From the NCBI RefSeq assembly GCF_017308975.1, contig NZ_JADWPD010000034.1:51723-115722 (forward strand): 64,000 nt of DNA, in the 5' to 3' direction. The stretch is from Amycolatopsis sp. MtRt-6. GTDB taxonomy: Bacteria > Actinomycetota > Actinomycetes > Mycobacteriales > Pseudonocardiaceae. The notes under the pieces are model-generated. The model saw nothing but the letters and a program-made list of their open reading frames with translations. It made no database searches and had not been told where the DNA came from. This document shows positions 50,703-60,900 of the stretch, in pieces; within the stretch, counting starts at the first letter, position 1; every line of letters starts with the position of its first letter. The translations under genes were made by a program, and so were the position numbers.

Positions 50703-51913
50703 GCAAGTACGCCGATCTCGCCGCGAAGTACGGCACGCCCGCCTACGTCTACGACCTCGACGTCGTCGCCGAGTCGCGGGACCAGCTCTTCGGCCTGCTG
50801 CCCGAAGGCTTCCAGCTGTTCTACGCGCTGAAGTCCAATCCTCACCCCGAAATCGGGCGCGAGCTGCGCCGCGGCGGCTGCCGCGCGGAGATCAGCTCCA
50901 CCGGTGAGCTGCTGAACGCCCTCGAAGCCGGGTTCGACCCGGCCGGCATCCTCTACACCGGACCCGGCAAGACGAACGACGAGCTGGAGCACGCGCTCGC
51001 CGCCGGGGTCCGGCTGTTCTCCGTCGAGTCCCTGACCGACCTGCAGCACGTCGGCGCGGCGGCGGAGCACCAGGGCGTGACCGCGTCCGCCCTGCTGCGC
51101 GTCAACACCACCGCCAGCAGTGGCGGCACCGGCATCCGGATGATGGGCCGCCCGTCGCAGTTCGGCATCGACGCCGAGACGCTGCCCGACCTCATGCCCA
51201 TCCTCAAAAAAGTGCCGGGCACGCGGGTCGTCGGCGCGCACTTCTTCACCATGAGCAACGCCCAGGACGAGGACGCCCTGCTCGGCGAGTACGAGTTCGT
51301 GCTCACCTCGGCCGCGCGGCTGCGTGACGAGGTCGGCCTGCCCCTGGAGGTCCTGGACATCGGCGGCGGCTTCTCCTCGCCGTACGCGGTCCCCGGCCCG
51401 CGCACCGGCTACCCGAAGCTGCGCGCCGGCCTCGAAACGCTGCTCGACCTGCACCTACCCGAGTGGCGGGACGGCGGGATCGAGCTGGCCTGCGAATCCG
51501 GCCGGTACCTCTCCGGCAGCTGCGGGTCGCTGCTGGCCGGCGTGGTCAACGTCAAGGACAGCCGCGGCAGCCGGTTCGTCGTGCTCGACGCCGGGATCAA
51601 CGTCGTCGGCGGGCTCTCCGGGATCGGCAGGCTGCTGCCCGCGGCCGTCGGCGTCGAGGAAACCGGCGATGTCGTCGGCAGCCTCGTCGGTCCACTGTGC
51701 ACTCCCGGTGACTCGCTCGCCAAGGCGGCGAAGCTGCCCGAACTGGCTTCCGGCGACGTCGTCACCGTGCCGAACGTCGGCGCCTACGGCGTCACCGCCA
51801 GCCTGATCAGCTTCCTCGGGCGGCCCACGCCGGTGGAGATCGTGGTGCGGGGCGGCACGGCACTGTCGGTGTCGCGGTTGGACTACCAGCGCGTCTACGA
51901 GGTTTCGCCATGA
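50699..51913 (+). CDS. VinO-like PLP-dependent decarboxylase
   Basis: The 404-residue protein is a fold-type III decarboxylase like diaminopimelate/ornithine decarboxylases. The PLP Lys lies in FYALKSNPHPE near residue 45, the glycine loop in DIGGGFSSPY, ESGRYLSG binds phosphate, and a catalytic Cys lies in GPLCTPGD. VinO removes the alpha-carboxyl of 3-methylaspartyl-ACP, giving 3-aminoisobutyryl-ACP. ATG 50699 overlaps the adenylation gene by four bases and the stop overlaps the mutase gene, so all are coupled. Confidence 0.9.
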   Translation: MSKYADLAAKYGTPAYVYDLDVVAESRDQLFGLLPEGFQLFYALKSNPHPEIGRELRRGGCRAEISSTGELLNALEAGFDPAGILYTGPGKTNDELEHALAAGVRLFSVESLTDLQHVGAAAEHQGVTASALLRVNTTASSGGTGIRMMGRPSQFGIDAETLPDLMPILKKVPGTRVVGAHFFTMSNAQDEDALLGEYEFVLTSAARLRDEVGLPLEVLDIGGGFSSPYAVPGPRTGYPKLRAGLETLLDLHLPEWRDGGIELACESGRYLSGSCGSLLAGVVNVKDSRGSRFVVLDAGINVVGGLSGIGRLLPAAVGVEETGDVVGSLVGPLCTPGDSLAKAAKLPELASGDVVTVPNVGAYGVTASLISFLGRPTPVEIVVRGGTALSVSRLDYQRVYEVSP

Positions 51914-52386
51914 CCGAAGAACTGCGGGCCTACGGGCGCGGGATCGTCACCGAGCCGCCGCGGCGGACGGTGATCGTGAGCAGCATGGCGTCGGACTCCC
52001 ACACCTGGAACCTGGTCTACCTCGAACTGCTCGTCGGGGAGCTCGGCTTCGACGTCGTCAACCTCGGCGCGTGCGTACCGGACGAGCTGCTGGAGTCGGA
52101 GTGCCTGAGCCGCAGGCCGGCGATGCTGGTGCTGAGCAGCGTCAACGGCCACGGCCACCAGGACGGCCTGCGGGTGATCCAGCGGCTGCGTGCCTTCCCC
52201 GAGCTGCGGGCGCTGCCGGTGGTGATCGGCGGCAAGCTCGGCGTCGGCGGGGCGCTGACCGCGGAGGAGACCGCGCAGCTGCTGCTCGCCGGGTTCGACG
52301 CGGTGTTCGACGACCAGCAGGGCGCGGGCGCGTTCCGCCGGTTCGCCGCGACCCTGCCGGCCGGTGTGACCCAGGTGGAAGCGTGA
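51910..52386 (+). CDS. Glutamate mutase small (B12-binding) subunit
   Basis: The 158-residue cobalamin-binding protein has ASDSHTWN in place of the usual DxHxxG, so the axial His is kept but the Gly is Asn. LSSVNGHG and VVIGGKLGVGG follow as the tail-binding loops. With the large subunit it rearranges L-glutamate to (2S,3S)-3-methylaspartate via adenosylcobalamin. It overlaps genes on both sides by four bases. The Asn substitution deserves comparison with VinH. Confidence 0.9.
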   Translation: MTEELRAYGRGIVTEPPRRTVIVSSMASDSHTWNLVYLELLVGELGFDVVNLGACVPDELLESECLSRRPAMLVLSSVNGHGHQDGLRVIQRLRAFPELRALPVVIGGKLGVGGALTAEETAQLLLAGFDAVFDDQQGAGAFRRFAATLPAGVTQVEA

Positions 52387-53654
52387 GCTTCGAAGAGTTC
52401 GTCGCGCGCCGGCGCGCCGCCGGCGAACTGGTGGTCCAGCCGAGGATGGGCTTCGCGGACCCGGGCGTCATGCGCGCCGGGCTGGCCGCGACCAAGGACG
52501 CGAACGCGGCGACCGTCGGCACCGTCACGCTCGACAGCTACACCCGGGTCTGCGACACGGCTTCCGTGGCGCACGCGCTGAGCACCGGGATCGCGCTCAA
52601 CGGCTACCCGATCGTCAACCACCCGCCCGAGGTCACCCGGGGCATGCTCGACGGGCTCGAAGGCCCGGAGTTCCCGGTGCAGGTGCGCCACGGTTCGGCG
52701 CGGCCGGCGGACATCTTCCGCGCGATGATCGCCGCCGGCCTGCACGCCACCGAGGGCGGCCCGGTGTCCTACTGCCTGCCCTACAGCCGCGCGCCGCTCG
52801 ACGAGTCCGTGCGCAACTGGGCGCACTGCTGCGACCTGCTCCTGGCCGCCGAGCACCCGGGCGGCCGGCCGCACCTGGAGACGTTCGGCGGCTGCATGAT
52901 GGGCCAGCTGTGCCCGCCGAGCGAGCTGGTGGCGCTGTCGGTGCTGGAGGCGTTGTTCTTCTACCGCAAGGGCGTGCGCAGCATCTCGGTGAGCTACGCG
53001 CAGCAGACGAACATGGCGCAGGACCAGGAGGCGGTGTCCGCGCTGCGCCGGCTGTGCGCCGAACTGCTGCCCGAGGCCACCTGGCACGTCGTGATCTACG
53101 CCTACATGGGCCTGTTCCCGCGGACGCCGGGTGGCGCGCGGACGCTGCTCGGGAAAGCGGCCGAGCTGGCGGTGACGACCGGGTCGGAACGGCTGATCGT
53201 CAAGACCACCGCCGAGGCGCACCGGATCCCGACCGTCGCCGAGAACGTCGCGGCGCTGGAACACGCCGCCGCGGCGGCGAGCGCGGTCACCGAGAAGGCC
53301 GTCGTGGCCGCTGACAACCAGGTCTACCGCGAGGCCTACGCGCTCGTGGACGCCGTGCTCAACAGCCACGCCGACCTGGGCCGCGCGATCGTGATCGCGT
53401 TCAAGCGCGGCCTGCTCGACGTCCCGTACTGCCTGCACCCGGACAACGCCGGGCAGGCACGCAGCTACCTCGACCCGGCGGGCCGGCTCGGCTGGTCGGA
53501 GCTCGGGTCGCTGCCGCTGCACGGCGTGGTGGAGCGCCACCGCGCCGGCCGGATCACCTCGTCGACGCTGATGTCGGCGCTTTCCCACGTCCAGCATGCC
53601 TTCGACACCGAGGCGCTGGAACAACCGATGAGAGCGATTGGGGGCGGGTCGTGA
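52383..53654 (+). CDS. Glutamate mutase large (catalytic) subunit
   Basis: The 423-residue protein is the epsilon-type TIM-barrel subunit of glutamate mutase. VQVRHGSARPADIF, CLPYSRAPL, FGGCMMGQLCPPS and IVKTTAEAHRIPT are family blocks around the substrate carboxylates and cobalamin. It starts at GTG 52383 (GTGA overlap). No reactivase gene (MutL/GlmL) is adjacent. The product, 3-methylaspartate, explains the methyl branch expected in the macrolactam starter. Confidence 0.92.
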   Translation: MSFEEFVARRRAAGELVVQPRMGFADPGVMRAGLAATKDANAATVGTVTLDSYTRVCDTASVAHALSTGIALNGYPIVNHPPEVTRGMLDGLEGPEFPVQVRHGSARPADIFRAMIAAGLHATEGGPVSYCLPYSRAPLDESVRNWAHCCDLLLAAEHPGGRPHLETFGGCMMGQLCPPSELVALSVLEALFFYRKGVRSISVSYAQQTNMAQDQEAVSALRRLCAELLPEATWHVVIYAYMGLFPRTPGGARTLLGKAAELAVTTGSERLIVKTTAEAHRIPTVAENVAALEHAAAAASAVTEKAVVAADNQVYREAYALVDAVLNSHADLGRAIVIAFKRGLLDVPYCLHPDNAGQARSYLDPAGRLGWSELGSLPLHGVVERHRAGRITSSTLMSALSHVQHAFDTEALEQPMRAIGGGS

Positions 53655-54850
53655 CGAGTTCACGCCGGACAGTCCGTGCGTATCCGTTCGACATGCACGA
53701 GATCTCCGTTTCGGAGCAGTACCACATCCTCCAGCGCGAAGAGCCGATGAGCCGGGTGCAGATGCCCTTCGGCGAACCGGCCTGGCTGGCGACGAAGTAC
53801 GCCGACGTCAAGCTGGTGACGACCGACCAGCGGTTCAGCCGGGAACTCGCGCAGGGCCTCGACCAGCCGCGGATGCGTCGTCAGCAGATGGGCGACGGCA
53901 TCATGGGGATGGACCCGCCGGACCACTCCCGCCTGCGCCGCCTGGTGGCGAAGGCGTTCACGGCCCGCCGGCTGGAGCAGATGCGCGAGGGCGTGCACGA
54001 CCTGGTGCACAGCCTGCTCGACGACATGCAGGCGCACGGTGACAGCGCCGATCTCGTCGAGGAGCTCGCGCGGCCGCTGCCGGTCACGGTGATCTGCGAC
54101 CTGCTCGGGGTGCCGAAGGAGGACCACCGGATCTTCAGCGAGTGGACCCAGGCTCTGGTCGGCGACGCGACGGCGAAGAGCGACGTGCTCGACGTCTACG
54201 GCGACAAGCTGGACGACTACGTGGCCGGGCTGGTGGACCAGCGCCGCGAGGAGCCGACCGACGACCTGCTCGGCGCGCTCGTCTACGCCCGCGACGCCGG
54301 TGACAAGCTGACCGAGCAGGAGCTGATCGCGATCGCCGGCGCCGGCCTGCTCACCGGCGGCGTCGAGACGGTTTCCACGGCACTGCCGAGCTTCGTCTTC
54401 ACGTTGCTCACCCAGCCGGAGCTGCTGGCCCAGCTGCGGGCGAACCCGGACCTGATGCCGACGGCGATCGAGGAGCTGCTGCGGTACGTGCCGATCAACA
54501 CCGCGGCGATGTTCGCCCGCTACGCCACCGAGGACATCCGCTTCGGCGACGTCGTGGTGCGCGCGGGCGACCCGGTGCTGCCGGCGCTGCACGCGGCCAA
54601 CCGCGACCCGGAGGTGTTCGCCGACCCGGACCGCATCGACCTGACGCGCAGCCCCAACCCGCACGTGGCGTTCGGGCACGGCCCGCACCACTGCATCGGC
54701 GCGCAGCTGGCCCGGCTGGAACTGCAGGAAGCGCTGAAGGCGATCCTCGAGCGGTTCCCGGACCTGCGGCTGGCGGACGGCCGCGAAGGCGTGAAGTGGG
54801 AGTACGGCGTGATCGTGCGCGGACCTTCGCTCCTGCGGATCGCCTGGTGA
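53651..54850 (+). CDS. Cytochrome P450, tailoring
   Basis: The 399-residue class I bacterial P450 has DPPDHSRLRRLV (C-helix), LLTGGVETVS (I-helix Glu-Thr pair), EELLRYVPI (ExxR), and the heme loop FGHGPHHCIGAQLA. All motifs are canonical, in contrast to the P450 at 3399. GTG 53651 overlaps the mutase stop. It probably hydroxylates or epoxidises the macrolactam; redox partners are not encoded nearby. Confidence 0.9.
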   Translation: MTSSRRTVRAYPFDMHEISVSEQYHILQREEPMSRVQMPFGEPAWLATKYADVKLVTTDQRFSRELAQGLDQPRMRRQQMGDGIMGMDPPDHSRLRRLVAKAFTARRLEQMREGVHDLVHSLLDDMQAHGDSADLVEELARPLPVTVICDLLGVPKEDHRIFSEWTQALVGDATAKSDVLDVYGDKLDDYVAGLVDQRREEPTDDLLGALVYARDAGDKLTEQELIAIAGAGLLTGGVETVSTALPSFVFTLLTQPELLAQLRANPDLMPTAIEELLRYVPINTAAMFARYATEDIRFGDVVVRAGDPVLPALHAANRDPEVFADPDRIDLTRSPNPHVAFGHGPHHCIGAQLARLELQEALKAILERFPDLRLADGREGVKWEYGVIVRGPSLLRIAW

Positions 54851-54872
54851 TTTCCCGCCCCTAGAAGGCTTT

Positions 54873-54909
54873 TCAGGGGATCCGGTGGCGAAGAACGCCG
54901 ACCTACGAT
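54873..54909 (+). promoter_or_regulatory. Cluster promoter 5, PKS gene
   Basis: TCAGGGG (54873-54879) is followed by exactly 24 bases and TACGAT (54904-54909), matching the proximal half-site and spacing of the other cluster promoters. A second, inverted copy of the core (CCCCTAG) lies at 54858-54864. Transcription would begin near 54916, 40 bases before the PKS start. Confidence 0.55.
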
Positions 54910-54958
54910 CGAGCAAAACGACCATGAATGCCGGCCAGCTACAGCGGTGGAGTGCGGA

Positions 54959-57900
54959 ATGCGTGAGTTTGAGACCGAATCGAATCGGGAGTCCGGCTTC
55001 GCGGGGCGGCTGACCGAACTGCCGTCCGGTGACCGCGCGGCATTCCTGGCGGACGTCGTCCACGACGCCACGCGCGCCGCGCTACTGGCGGCGCGGCCGG
55101 ACGTCCCGGCGGTGCTCGACCCGGAAAAGGCGTTCTCCGACCACGGGTTCGACTCGCTGGCGGCGGTGGAGCTGCACGCGCGGCTCACCGACGCCACCGG
55201 GCTGGACCTGCCGGTCACCCTGGCCTTCGACCACCCGACCCCGGCCGCCGTCGCCCGGTTCCTGCACGCGCTGGTGTTCGGCGCCGACCTCGTCCACAGT
55301 GGACAGGAAACGGCGGCGGCCGCGGACGAGCCGATCGCCATCGTCGGCATCGGCTGCCGGTACCCGGGCGGGGCCGCCTCGCCCGAGGAGCTGTGGCGGC
55401 TCGTGGCCGAAGAGCTCCACACCATCAGCGGGTTCCCGGACAACCGCGGCTGGGACCTCGACGGCCTCTACGACCCCGATCCCGACCGCCCGGGCAGCAG
55501 CTACGTCACCTCCGGCGGCTTCCTGGCCGGCGCGGGGGAGTTCGACGCGGACTTCTTCGGCATCTCGCCGCGCGAGGCGACCGCGATGGACCCGCAGCAG
55601 CGGCTGGTGCTCGAGACGGCGTGGGAAGCGCTGGAGCGGGCCAAGATCGACCCGACGACGCTGCGCGGCACGCCCGCGGGCGTCTTCATCGGCGCCGAAG
55701 CCCAGGAGTACGGCCCGCGCCTGCACGAGGCCCCCGACGGCCTCGACGGGTACCTGCTCACCGGCAACGCCCCCAGCGTCGTCTCCGGCCGGGTCGCCTA
55801 CGCGCTCGGTCTCGAAGGCCCGACGCTGACCGTCGACACCGCGTGCTCCGGCTCGCTCGTCGCCCTCCACCTCGCCGTGCAGGCCCTGCGCCGCGGGGAG
55901 ACCCGGCTGGCCCTCGCCGGCGGGGTCGCCGTCATGGGCGGGCCGGGTACCTTCACCGCGTTCAGCCGGCAGCGCGGCCTCGCCGAGGACGGCCGCTGCA
56001 AGGCCTTCGCGGCGGCCGCCGACGGCACCGGGTTCGCCGAAGGCGTCGGTGTCCTGGTCCTGGAACGGCTTTCCGACGCGGTTGCGAACGGGCACACCGT
56101 GCTCGCCGTCGTCCGCGGCACGGCCATCAACTCCGACGGCGCGTCCAACGGCCTCACCGCGCCCAACGGGCCGTCGCAGCAGCGCGTCATCCACCGCGCG
56201 CTCGCCGACGCGGGCCTGCGGCCGTCCGAAGTGGACGCCGTCGAGGCGCACGGCACCGGGACCCGGCTCGGCGACCCGATCGAGGCGCAGGCCCTGCTCG
56301 CCACCTACGGCCACGAGCGCGAGACGCCGCTGCTGCTCGGCTCGATCAAGTCCAACATCGGCCACACCCAGGCCGCGGCCGGGGTGGCCGGCGTGATCAA
56401 GATGGTCGAGGCGATCCGCCGCGGCCGGCTGCCGAAGACGCTGCACGTCGACGCGCCGACCCCGCACGTCGACTGGACCGCGGGCGCGGTCGAGCTGCTC
56501 ACCGAGGCCCGCGAGTGGCCGGACGTCGAGCGGCCGCGCCGCGCGGGCGTTTCGTCGTTCGGCGTCAGCGGCACCAACGCCCACGTCATCATCGAGCAGG
56601 CGCCCGCCACGGCCGGCGAGCCGGACGCCACCGAGCCGCTCCCGGTCGTGCCGCTCGTCGTCTCCGCGCGCAGCGAGGAAGCCCTGCGCGCCCAGGCGGC
56701 CAAGCTCGTGTCCACTGTGGAGTCCGCGGACCTGACCGAGGTCGGCTACTCGCTGGCCGGTACGCGCGCCGCGCACGACCACCGCGCCGTCGTCGTCGCC
56801 CAGAGCACCGAGGAGGCGGTCCGTGGCCTGCGGGCACTCGCCGCGGGGGAGCAGGACGGCGCCGTCGTCACCGGCACGCGCACCCCGGGCAAGCTCGCGA
56901 TGCTGTTCACCGGGCAGGGCTCGCAACGGCTCGGGATGGGCCGGGAGCTCTACCTCGCCCACCCGGTCTTCGCGGAAGCCTTCGACGAGGCCATCGACCA
57001 CCTCGACGTGCAAATGGACCGCCCGCTGCGCGACGTCCTGTTCGGCGACGACGCGGAGGAGCTGAACGGCACCCAGTACGCGCAGTGCGTGCTGTTCGCC
57101 GTCGAGGTCGCGCTCGCGCGGCTGCTCGAGTCCTGGGGTGTCAAGCCGGACCTGCTGCTCGGGCACTCGATCGGCGAGCTCGCCGCCGCGCACATCGCCG
57201 GCGTCTGGTCGCTGGCGGACGCCTGCCTGGTCGTCGCCGCGCGGGGCCGCCTCATGCAGGCGCTCCCCGCGGGCGGCGTGATGGTCGCGGTCGCCGCGAC
57301 CGAGGACGAGGTCCTGCCGCTGCTCGACGAGGGCGTGAGCATCGCCGCCGTGAACGGCCCGGCCTCGGTCGTGGTCTCCGGTACGCGCGAGGCCGTCGAC
57401 GCCGTCGTGTCGGTGTTCCGGATGCAGGGCCGCAAGACCAGCGAGCTGCGCGTGTCCCACGCGTTCCACTCGCCGCTGATGGAACCGATGCTGGAAGAGT
57501 TCCGGGAGATCCTGGAGGTCGTCGAGTTCGCGCCGCCGTCGATCTCGGTCGTCTCGAACGTCACCGGCCGGGTGGCGACGGCCACGGAGCTGTGCTCGCC
57601 GGGCTACTGGCTCTGGCACGTGCGCCGCGCCGTCCGGTTCGACGACGGCGTCGCCGCGCTCGCCGCGGCCGGGGTCACCACCGCGATCGAGGTCGGCCCC
57701 GACGCCGTCCTGTCCGCGCTGGCCGCCACCGGCCCGCACGGCCAGGACATCGCCTTCGTCCCCGCCCAGCGCCGCGGCCACGCCGAGGTCCCGGCGCTCA
57801 CCGGCGCGCTCGGCAGGCTGCACACCCGCGGCGTGCCGGTCGGCTGGACCGCGGTCTTCGGCACGGCCCGCGTGGTCGACCTGCCGACCTACGCCTTCCA

Positions 57901-60900
57901 GCGCAGGCACTTCTGGCTCACCGCCCCCGCCCGCGGCGACGCGGCCGGCTTCGGCCAGCTCGCCTCCGGCCACCCGCTGCTGGCTGCCGAGCTCGGCCTG
58001 GCCGACCACGACGGCCTGGTCCTCACCGGCCGGATCGGGCTGCGCTCGCACCCGTGGCTGGCCGATCACGCGATCGCCGGCACGGCCCTGCTGCCCGGCA
58101 CCGCGTTCGTCGAGATGGCCCTGCACGCCGCCGAGCGCGCGGGCTGTGCCGTCGTCGACGAGCTGACCCTGCAGGCGCCGCTCGCCGTGCCCGAGGGCGC
58201 CGGCGTCGAGGTGCAGGCCGTGGTCGGCCCGGCCGAGGACGGCCGCCGCACCATCGAGTTCTATTCGCGCGCCGAGCAGGACGTCGCCTGGACCCGGCAC
58301 GCCGCCGGTGTGCTGGCCGAGACCGCCGCCGGCGAGCCCGCGCCGCTGACCGAGTGGCCGCCGTCCGGCGCCGAGGTCGTCGCCACGGGCGAGCTGTACG
58401 AGGAACTGGCGGCCCAGGGCTACGGCTACGGCCCGCTGTTCCGCGGCCTGCGGACCGCGTGGAAGCGCGGTGACGTCGTGTTCGCCGAGGTCGCGCTGTC
58501 CGAGCGGGACGACACCTTCGGCATCCACCCGGCGCTGCTCGACGCCGTCCTGCACGCCACCGACTTCGCTCCCGGCGAGGCTCGCGAAGCCGGCGAGATC
58601 CGGCTGCCGTTCGCCTGGACCGGCGTCCGGCTGCACGCCTCCGGCGCGGCCGAGGTGCGGGTGCGGATCACCTCGCCCGCCACCGGCGGCGTCTCGATCG
58701 ACGTCACCGACACGACGGGCGCGCCCGTGCTGTCGGTCGAGTCGTTCCGCAGCCGCCCGGTCAGCGGCGCCGACCTCGGCCCGCGGGCCCAGGACCTGCT
58801 GCACACGGTCGAATGGACGCCGGTCGCGGCCTCGGACGCGGATCCGGGTGAGGTGCGGCTCGTGAGTGTGCCGGGCGAACGCGGCCGGGTTCCCGCCGCC
58901 GCCCGCCAGACCGCTCACCGCGTCCTGGAGATCCTCCAGTCGTTCCTCGCCGAGGCCACCCCGGCCAAGCTCGTGCTGCGGACGCGCGGCACGCTCGCCG
59001 ACTCCGTGGTGCGCGGGCTGGTGCGCTCGGCGCAGGCCGAACACCCCGGCCGGATCGTGCTCGTCGAAGGCGAGACCACCGCCGCGACGCTGGCCACGGC
59101 GCTCGCGTCCGGCGAGCCCGAACTGCGCGTCGACGGCGACCGCGTGCTGGCCCCGCGGCTCGTCCGCCTGGCCACCGACGCCCCGGCCTGGCAGCCGGAC
59201 GGCACCGTGCTGGTCACGGGTGGCACCGGCGGCCTCGGCGCGCAGGTCGCGCGCCACCTCGTCACCACCCACGGCGTCGGGCACCTGGTGCTGCTCAGCC
59301 GCCGCGGCCTCGACGCCCCGGGTGCGGCGGACCTGGTCGCCGAGCTGAGCGAAAACGCGACCGTGCAGGTCATCGCCTGTGATGTCACGAAGAAGCGGTC
59401 GCTGTCGGCCGCGCTGAAGAAGATCGAGGGGCCGCTGACCGCCGTCGTCCACACCGCCGGCGTGCTCGACGACGGCCTGATCGGCTCGCTCACCGAAGAG
59501 CGCCTCGACACCGTCCTCGCGCCGAAGGTCGACGCCGCCTGGGCACTGCACGAGCTGACCGCCGACCTGACCGCGTTCGTCCTGTTCTCCTCCTCGGCCG
59601 GCCTGGTCGACGGCGCGGGCCAGGCGAACTACGCCGCCGGCAACACCTTCCTGGACGCGCTGGCCGAGCACCGCCGCGAGCAGGGGCTCCCGGCGACCTC
59701 GCTGGCCTGGGGCCTGTGGACCGATGGCGGTGCCGCGCTCGGCATGAGCGCCGGACTGTCCGAAAAGGACCTGAGCCGGATCGGGCGGCTGGGCCTCGCC
59801 CCGCTGACCGCCGCCGAAAGCCTGGCCGCGCTGGACGTCGCCATCGGCTCGGGGATGGCCAACGTCGTCCCGACCCGCGTCGACCGCGCCGCCCTGGGCG
59901 CCCGCGACGACGTTCCGGCCCTGCTGCGGGGCCTGGTTCCCGCGAGCCGCCGCCGGGTCGCGGCGGCCCCGGGCGAGCTGACGCCGGAGCGGCAGTTCGC
60001 CGAGCGGTTCGCCTCGCTGTCGGAGGCCGACCGCGACCGCGCGGTGCTCGACCTGGTCCGCACGCACGTCGCGGCCGTGCTCGGCCACGACGGCCCGAGC
60101 GCGATCAGCCCGGCCCGGCCGTTCGGCGAGATCGGTTTCGACTCCCTCGCCGCCGTGGAGCTGCGCAACATCCTCGACTCCGTCACCGGCATGCGGCTGC
60201 CCGCCACGCTCGTGTTCGACCACCCGACCCCGCGCGCGCTGGCCGAGTACCTCGTCACGCGCCTGGGCGGCCTGGCCCCGGTCAAGCCGATCGCGCCGGT
60301 GACCACGGCCGACCCGGAGGAGCCGATCGCCATCGTCGGCATCGCCTGCCGCTACCCCGGCGGCGTGGCGACGCCGGAGGACCTGTGGCGGCTCGTCGCG
60401 GGCGGCGAAGAGGCGCTCACGCCGTTCCCGGCCGACCGCGGCTGGAACGTCGACGCGCTCTACGACCCCGAGCCCGGCAAGCCCGGCCACTCCTACGTCA
60501 AGCACGGCGCGTTCCTGCACGACGCCGCCGAGTTCGATGCCGACTTCTTCGAGATCAGCCCGCGCGAAGCGGCCGCGATGGACCCGCAGCAGCGGTTGCT
60601 GCTGGAGGTTTCGTGGGAGGCCTTCGAGCGGGCCGGCATCGACCCGGTTTCGCTGCGCGGCAGCGCGACCGGCGTGTTCGCCGGCGTCATGTACCACGAC
60701 TGGGGCACCCGCCTCGGCACCGTGTCCGACGACATCGCGGGTTACCTCGGCAATGGCAGCCTCGCCAGCGTCGTCTCCGGCCGCGTGTCCTACGCGCTCG
60801 GCCTGGAGGGCCCGACGGTCACCGTCGACACGGCGTGCTCGTCTTCGCTGGTCGCCCTGCACTGGGCGGTCCAGGCGCTGCGCCGCGGCGAGTGCACCCT

